From the NCBI RefSeq assembly GCF_014534685.1, contig NZ_JACVVX010000010.1, positions 29,572 through 93,571 on the forward strand: 64,000 nucleotides of DNA, given 5' to 3'. A program made the position numbers and the translations under genes. Below, piece by piece: positions 61,856-64,000 of this stretch; position 1 is the first letter of the stretch; each line of letters starts with the position of its first letter. The notes under the pieces were generated by a model. It was not told the DNA's origin. It searched no databases and saw only the letters and a list, made by a program, of their open reading frames with translations. This DNA comes from Oryzicola mucosus. GTDB lineage: Bacteria > Pseudomonadota > Alphaproteobacteria > Rhizobiales > Rhizobiaceae.

Positions 61856-62196
61856 CCCTGCTTGGACAGGAAGGGGCCATGAAAGGCACCGGGCGGGCGG
61901 CAAGCATAAGTGAACGGCGCGAACGCCTCGCCACCTTCACCCTTGTCGTCGTTTCCGACGGTGAGGTCGCCGCTGACCAGAAAGACCTCTTCCCAGTATT
62001 CGTGCACGAAGGGCTTGGTGGTGTAGGTGCCGGGGTCAAAACGCAGGAGCCTCGTGCGGGTGCCGCGCTTGCCATCCTCGTCGAGGACGCCCGACAGTAT
62101 CTTCTGCTGGATGCCCGACGGATAGCCGGTCGGCACTTCCCAGCCAGCATCCATGTCCAGTGTATGAAACTCGTCATGTGTCTTATTAACCGGCAT
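61816..62196 (-). CDS. Small cupin-domain protein
   Basis: A 126-residue single cupin: TRLLRFDPGTYTTKPFVHEY, then WEEVFLVSGDLTVGN and YACRPPGAFHGPFLSKQGCV. Metal-binding residues would be His in FVHEYWEE, a Glu and the His in AFHGPF, as in ChrR-like anti-sigma cupins and small dioxygenases. GGGAGACAGTGGTC precedes ATG 62196, which overlaps the solute-binding protein gene by eleven bases. Tight packing with amidase and DUF2848 genes suggests a shared pathway; its reaction is unknown. Confidence 0.8.
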   Translation of the reverse strand: MPVNKTHDEFHTLDMDAGWEVPTGYPSGIQQKILSGVLDEDGKRGTRTRLLRFDPGTYTTKPFVHEYWEEVFLVSGDLTVGNDDKGEGGEAFAPFTYACRPPGAFHGPFLSKQGCVLLEIHYFDPV

Positions 62197-63133
62197 GACC
62201 ACTGTCTCCCGTGCCTGCCCAGAGCGGGCTGAATTGCGTTGCCACAACATCTTCATAGGAAGGGTGGCCCTTGAGAATGCCGATGCGCCGGCAAAAGGCG
62301 GTCATATCGGCGACGAAGTCGCGCGAGATCGACGCATCATAGTACGGCCCGTCGCGACGAATGAGTTCGGCAAATAGGCCAGCTTCCTGCTCCGGAAAGA
62401 CCTTGCTCGCCACCTGCGTTGCCAGCGAGGGGTCTTTCCGTAGTGCAGCCTGCGTCGCGACGATCGCCCGAACGGCCGCCGCGGCCCGGTCCGGCTGGTC
62501 CTTGATCAAGCGGTCGGTAGCGGCAATCGATGCCATCGTATAATTGAACGCTTCCTTCGGCCCATCGCCGCGCCGGATGTCGAGCACCACCGTGCCGACG
62601 CCACGCCTAACCGCGACCTCCGTGCCCATTCCATTGGCCCAGAACCCGTCGATCTGTCCGGCCTCCAGCGCCTTGGCAGCAGTCAGGCCGAAATTTACGC
62701 CGGCGCCGACTGCGCCAGGTACTGGCGCTATCAAAACCTGGTCACGCTCTATATCAATGCCGCCGGCAACAAGCAGACCACGCAGGCCCATCTCCACCCA
62801 GGGCGCCGCGCCGATCCGTCGTCCCTTAACTACCGAAAGGTCGCCACGGGTGGCGGCTAGGTCGGCGCGCATGACCAGGAACCAATACATTCCCTGGCCC
62901 TGGGCGCAGATCAGCTTGACGCCATCCGATTCCGGGAAAGCCGACAGAGCCGAATGCGCCGAGCCGGCGACGAGGTCGACGTCCCCGTCGCGCAACGCAG
63001 CATAGGCTTTGTCGACGGGGAAGATCATTTCGATAGAAGCGTCTATCCCCTCCCGCTTGAACATGCCGAGCTCAACCGCGGCGATGGCAGGAAAATAGGA
63101 GTTCGAGATCAGGTCGGGGACGGCGATCTTCAT
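62186..63133 (-). CDS. NitT/TauT-type solute-binding protein without a signal peptide
   Basis: A 315-residue periplasmic-binding fold (MKIAVPDLISNSYFPAIAAV, ELGMFKREGIDASIEMIFPV, GDVDLVAGSAHSALSAFPES) of the ABC nitrate/taurine/aromatic SBP family. The protein starts directly with the first strand; no Sec or Tat signal precedes it and no in-frame upstream extension with a ribosome site is visible. No permease or ATPase gene accompanies it here. It may be a cytoplasmic ligand-binding protein or enzyme derived from an SBP, or may have lost its leader. Confidence 0.8.
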   Translation of the reverse strand: MKIAVPDLISNSYFPAIAAVELGMFKREGIDASIEMIFPVDKAYAALRDGDVDLVAGSAHSALSAFPESDGVKLICAQGQGMYWFLVMRADLAATRGDLSVVKGRRIGAAPWVEMGLRGLLVAGGIDIERDQVLIAPVPGAVGAGVNFGLTAAKALEAGQIDGFWANGMGTEVAVRRGVGTVVLDIRRGDGPKEAFNYTMASIAATDRLIKDQPDRAAAAVRAIVATQAALRKDPSLATQVASKVFPEQEAGLFAELIRRDGPYYDASISRDFVADMTAFCRRIGILKGHPSYEDVVATQFSPLWAGTGDSGHAG

Positions 63134-63149
63134 GTCTGCGCTCGTCCTG

Positions 63150-63824
63150 TTAGCCGGCTATCGTGAGGCTTTTGACGTCATATGCGTGCGCGATCCGGTG
63201 TCCTGTGACAGGGTCCTCCAACTCATATTCGAAACGCTCGGAGGGACGAACGCCCCCCCGCGCCGCGAGGGTGCCGCAGAACATCACCGTGCCATCCTCC
63301 AGCGAAGCCTCCCAGCGGGCCAGCAACTCGTCGGGCGACAGCATCGCTGCGACGCTGCCTTCCTGATAAAGCACACGCGCGCCATTCTCGACGATATAAG
63401 AGCGCAGAATCAGCTGATCCCAGTGATCTGAAACCGTGTCGAAGTCCCAAAACACCGGGGCGACCGGCTTGTCGCACATTTGCTTGGAAACGGTGATGTT
63501 GTAGGTTTCCACCTTGCGGTCGGTGTGGTCGGATCCAACGCCGACCCAAAGCCGGCCGCCATGCTTCAGCAGGACAAACTCGACTTCGCCGCTCGATTCC
63601 GAACCGCTCGATTCAAGGACAGGCGCGGTTGTCAGCCGGCTCGCCGCCACCCGGTAGAAGATAGGGGTCGAGGCAGGGCGCTTGACGCCAAGCTCTTCCA
63701 ACTCGACGATATGCTTTTCAAGCGCTGCCTTGTCGCGGCCGGTCCATCCCGCGATGATGGCCGCGTGAACGGGCACGTCGGTCGCGCTGCCCAATTGAAG
63801 CCTCAGGACGTGCGAAGCAACCAT
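63150..63824 (-). CDS. DUF2848-family protein
   Basis: A 224-residue protein with DUF2848 landmarks: WTGRDKAALEKHIVELEELG, RPASTPIFYRVAASRLTT, VGVGSDHTDRKVETYNITVS and MFCGTLAARGGVRPSERFEY. The fold resembles fumarylacetoacetate-hydrolase-like/AraD1-type proteins. The family often neighbours amidases and aromatic catabolism genes, but no activity is established. AAGGAGG lies ten bases before ATG 63824, and it is 16 bases before the solute-binding protein gene. Confidence 0.82.
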   Translation of the reverse strand: MVASHVLRLQLGSATDVPVHAAIIAGWTGRDKAALEKHIVELEELGVKRPASTPIFYRVAASRLTTAPVLESSGSESSGEVEFVLLKHGGRLWVGVGSDHTDRKVETYNITVSKQMCDKPVAPVFWDFDTVSDHWDQLILRSYIVENGARVLYQEGSVAAMLSPDELLARWEASLEDGTVMFCGTLAARGGVRPSERFEYELEDPVTGHRIAHAYDVKSLTIAG

Positions 63825-63875
63825 GTCGGCCGGCCTCCTTGATTGTTTTCGTTTATGCATTTAGCAGCACGTTCT

Positions 63876-64000
63876 CTAAGCAGCGGCTGTATCGAGTGCT
63901 GCATCGACGAGCCTGCCTGCGCGGTCGAAGTCGTAGTTTCGGTACATGTTGGTCTTCACGAGATAGGATGCGCCGCCGTAGAACTTCTCGTACTGCTGGT
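63876..64000 (-). CDS. HpaB-type flavin-dependent hydroxylase, C-terminus (enters from outside the window)
   Basis: The last ~41 residues are visible: QYEKFYGGASYLVKTNMYRN, then YDFDRAGRLVDAALDTAAA and a stop. This is the characteristic end of 4-hydroxyphenylacetate 3-monooxygenase (HpaB)-like oxygenases, which use FADH2 from a partner reductase to hydroxylate aromatic rings. It is the first visible gene of the minus-strand operon and may hydroxylate a pyridine ring to provide 2,5-dihydroxypyridine. The rest lies past base 64000. Confidence 0.75.
   Translation of the reverse strand, partial: QQYEKFYGGASYLVKTNMYRNYDFDRAGRLVDAALDTAAA

Noticed and set aside
1..64000. CRISPR array, prophage or integrative-element core genes, replication or conjugation genes
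   Set aside because: No regularly spaced direct repeats, cas genes, integrase, repABC, tra or phage structural genes were seen in any part of the window.

Overview
The window looks like an accessory replicon (megaplasmid, chromid or genomic island) of an alphaproteobacterium, most likely order Hyphomicrobiales (Rhizobium, Mesorhizobium or Ochrobactrum-like). The evidence is the high GC content, the gene families present (TRAP and NitT/TauT-type ABC transporters, BCCT, SnoaL, pirin, DUF5996, DUF2848, an AmiC/AmiR pair) and the many catabolic cassettes. There are no ribosomal, tRNA or housekeeping genes. At least a dozen eroded genes and three transposase remnants suggest repeated insertion, deletion and decay.

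Region 1 (1-19.4 kb) is a mosaic of unrelated metabolic genes and debris. It holds a partial PfkB kinase; galM and Gfo/Idh remnants; a chloroperoxidase-type hydrolase; a homoserine dehydrogenase-like/GATase pair; a frameshifted AraC regulator; a TetR regulator; a fused VOC dioxygenase-MhqD-type esterase with a strong palindrome upstream; an acetolactate synthase-type enzyme with an aldehyde dehydrogenase stub behind it; LLM and GNAT remnants; SnoaL-like proteins; an isochorismatase; pirin; DUF5996; a BCCT transporter; IS remnants; and a membrane GGDEF protein.

Region 2 (19.7-31.6 kb) is a ten-gene minus-strand operon: TRAP transporter dctQ-dctM-dctP, extradiol dioxygenase, FAH-family hydrolase, quinone oxidoreductase, [2Fe-2S] ferredoxin, ferredoxin reductase, CMD-family protein and cytochrome P450. 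A divergent IclR regulator stands at its head, and an MhpA-type flavin hydroxylase converges on that regulator. It reads as a complete import, hydroxylation and ring-cleavage module for an unknown aromatic compound.

Region 3 (32.4-42.5 kb) looks like a pyrimidine or pyrimidine-nucleoside catabolic island. The minus strand encodes an ABC importer interleaved with a uridine-phosphorylase-like enzyme and phosphopentomutase. The plus strand encodes a class 1B dihydroorotate dehydrogenase pair (PyrK-PyrD), an M20 N-carbamoyl-amino-acid hydrolase and an unknown small protein. An XRE regulator lies between the two arms. Two copies of a palindrome of the form AAATCTCA-N4-TGAGA, one in front of each arm, suggest joint control.

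Region 4 (42.9-51.6 kb) contains a GST remnant, an amiC-amiR-formamidase operon with a damaged AmiC sensor, an NDH-2-like gene preceded by two tiny coupled ORFs, an M42 peptidase, an SDR, a haloacetate-dehalogenase-like hydrolase and RidA.

Region 5 (51.6-55.7 kb) contains a WYL regulator and an RTX protein truncated at one shared junction. Next comes a cluster of three paralogues sharing an undescribed extracytoplasmic domain: one lipoprotein and two single-pass membrane proteins with HTH-like cytoplasmic domains. It ends with an ISL3-type remnant.

Region 6 (55.7-64 kb) carries the lower 2,5-dihydroxypyridine (maleamate) pathway: NicX-, NicD- and NicF-like enzymes, with an SDR, a tautomerase, an amidase, a cupin, a solute-binding protein, DUF2848 and the end of an HpaB-type hydroxylase. 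The two divergent arms share an AT-rich operator-like motif.
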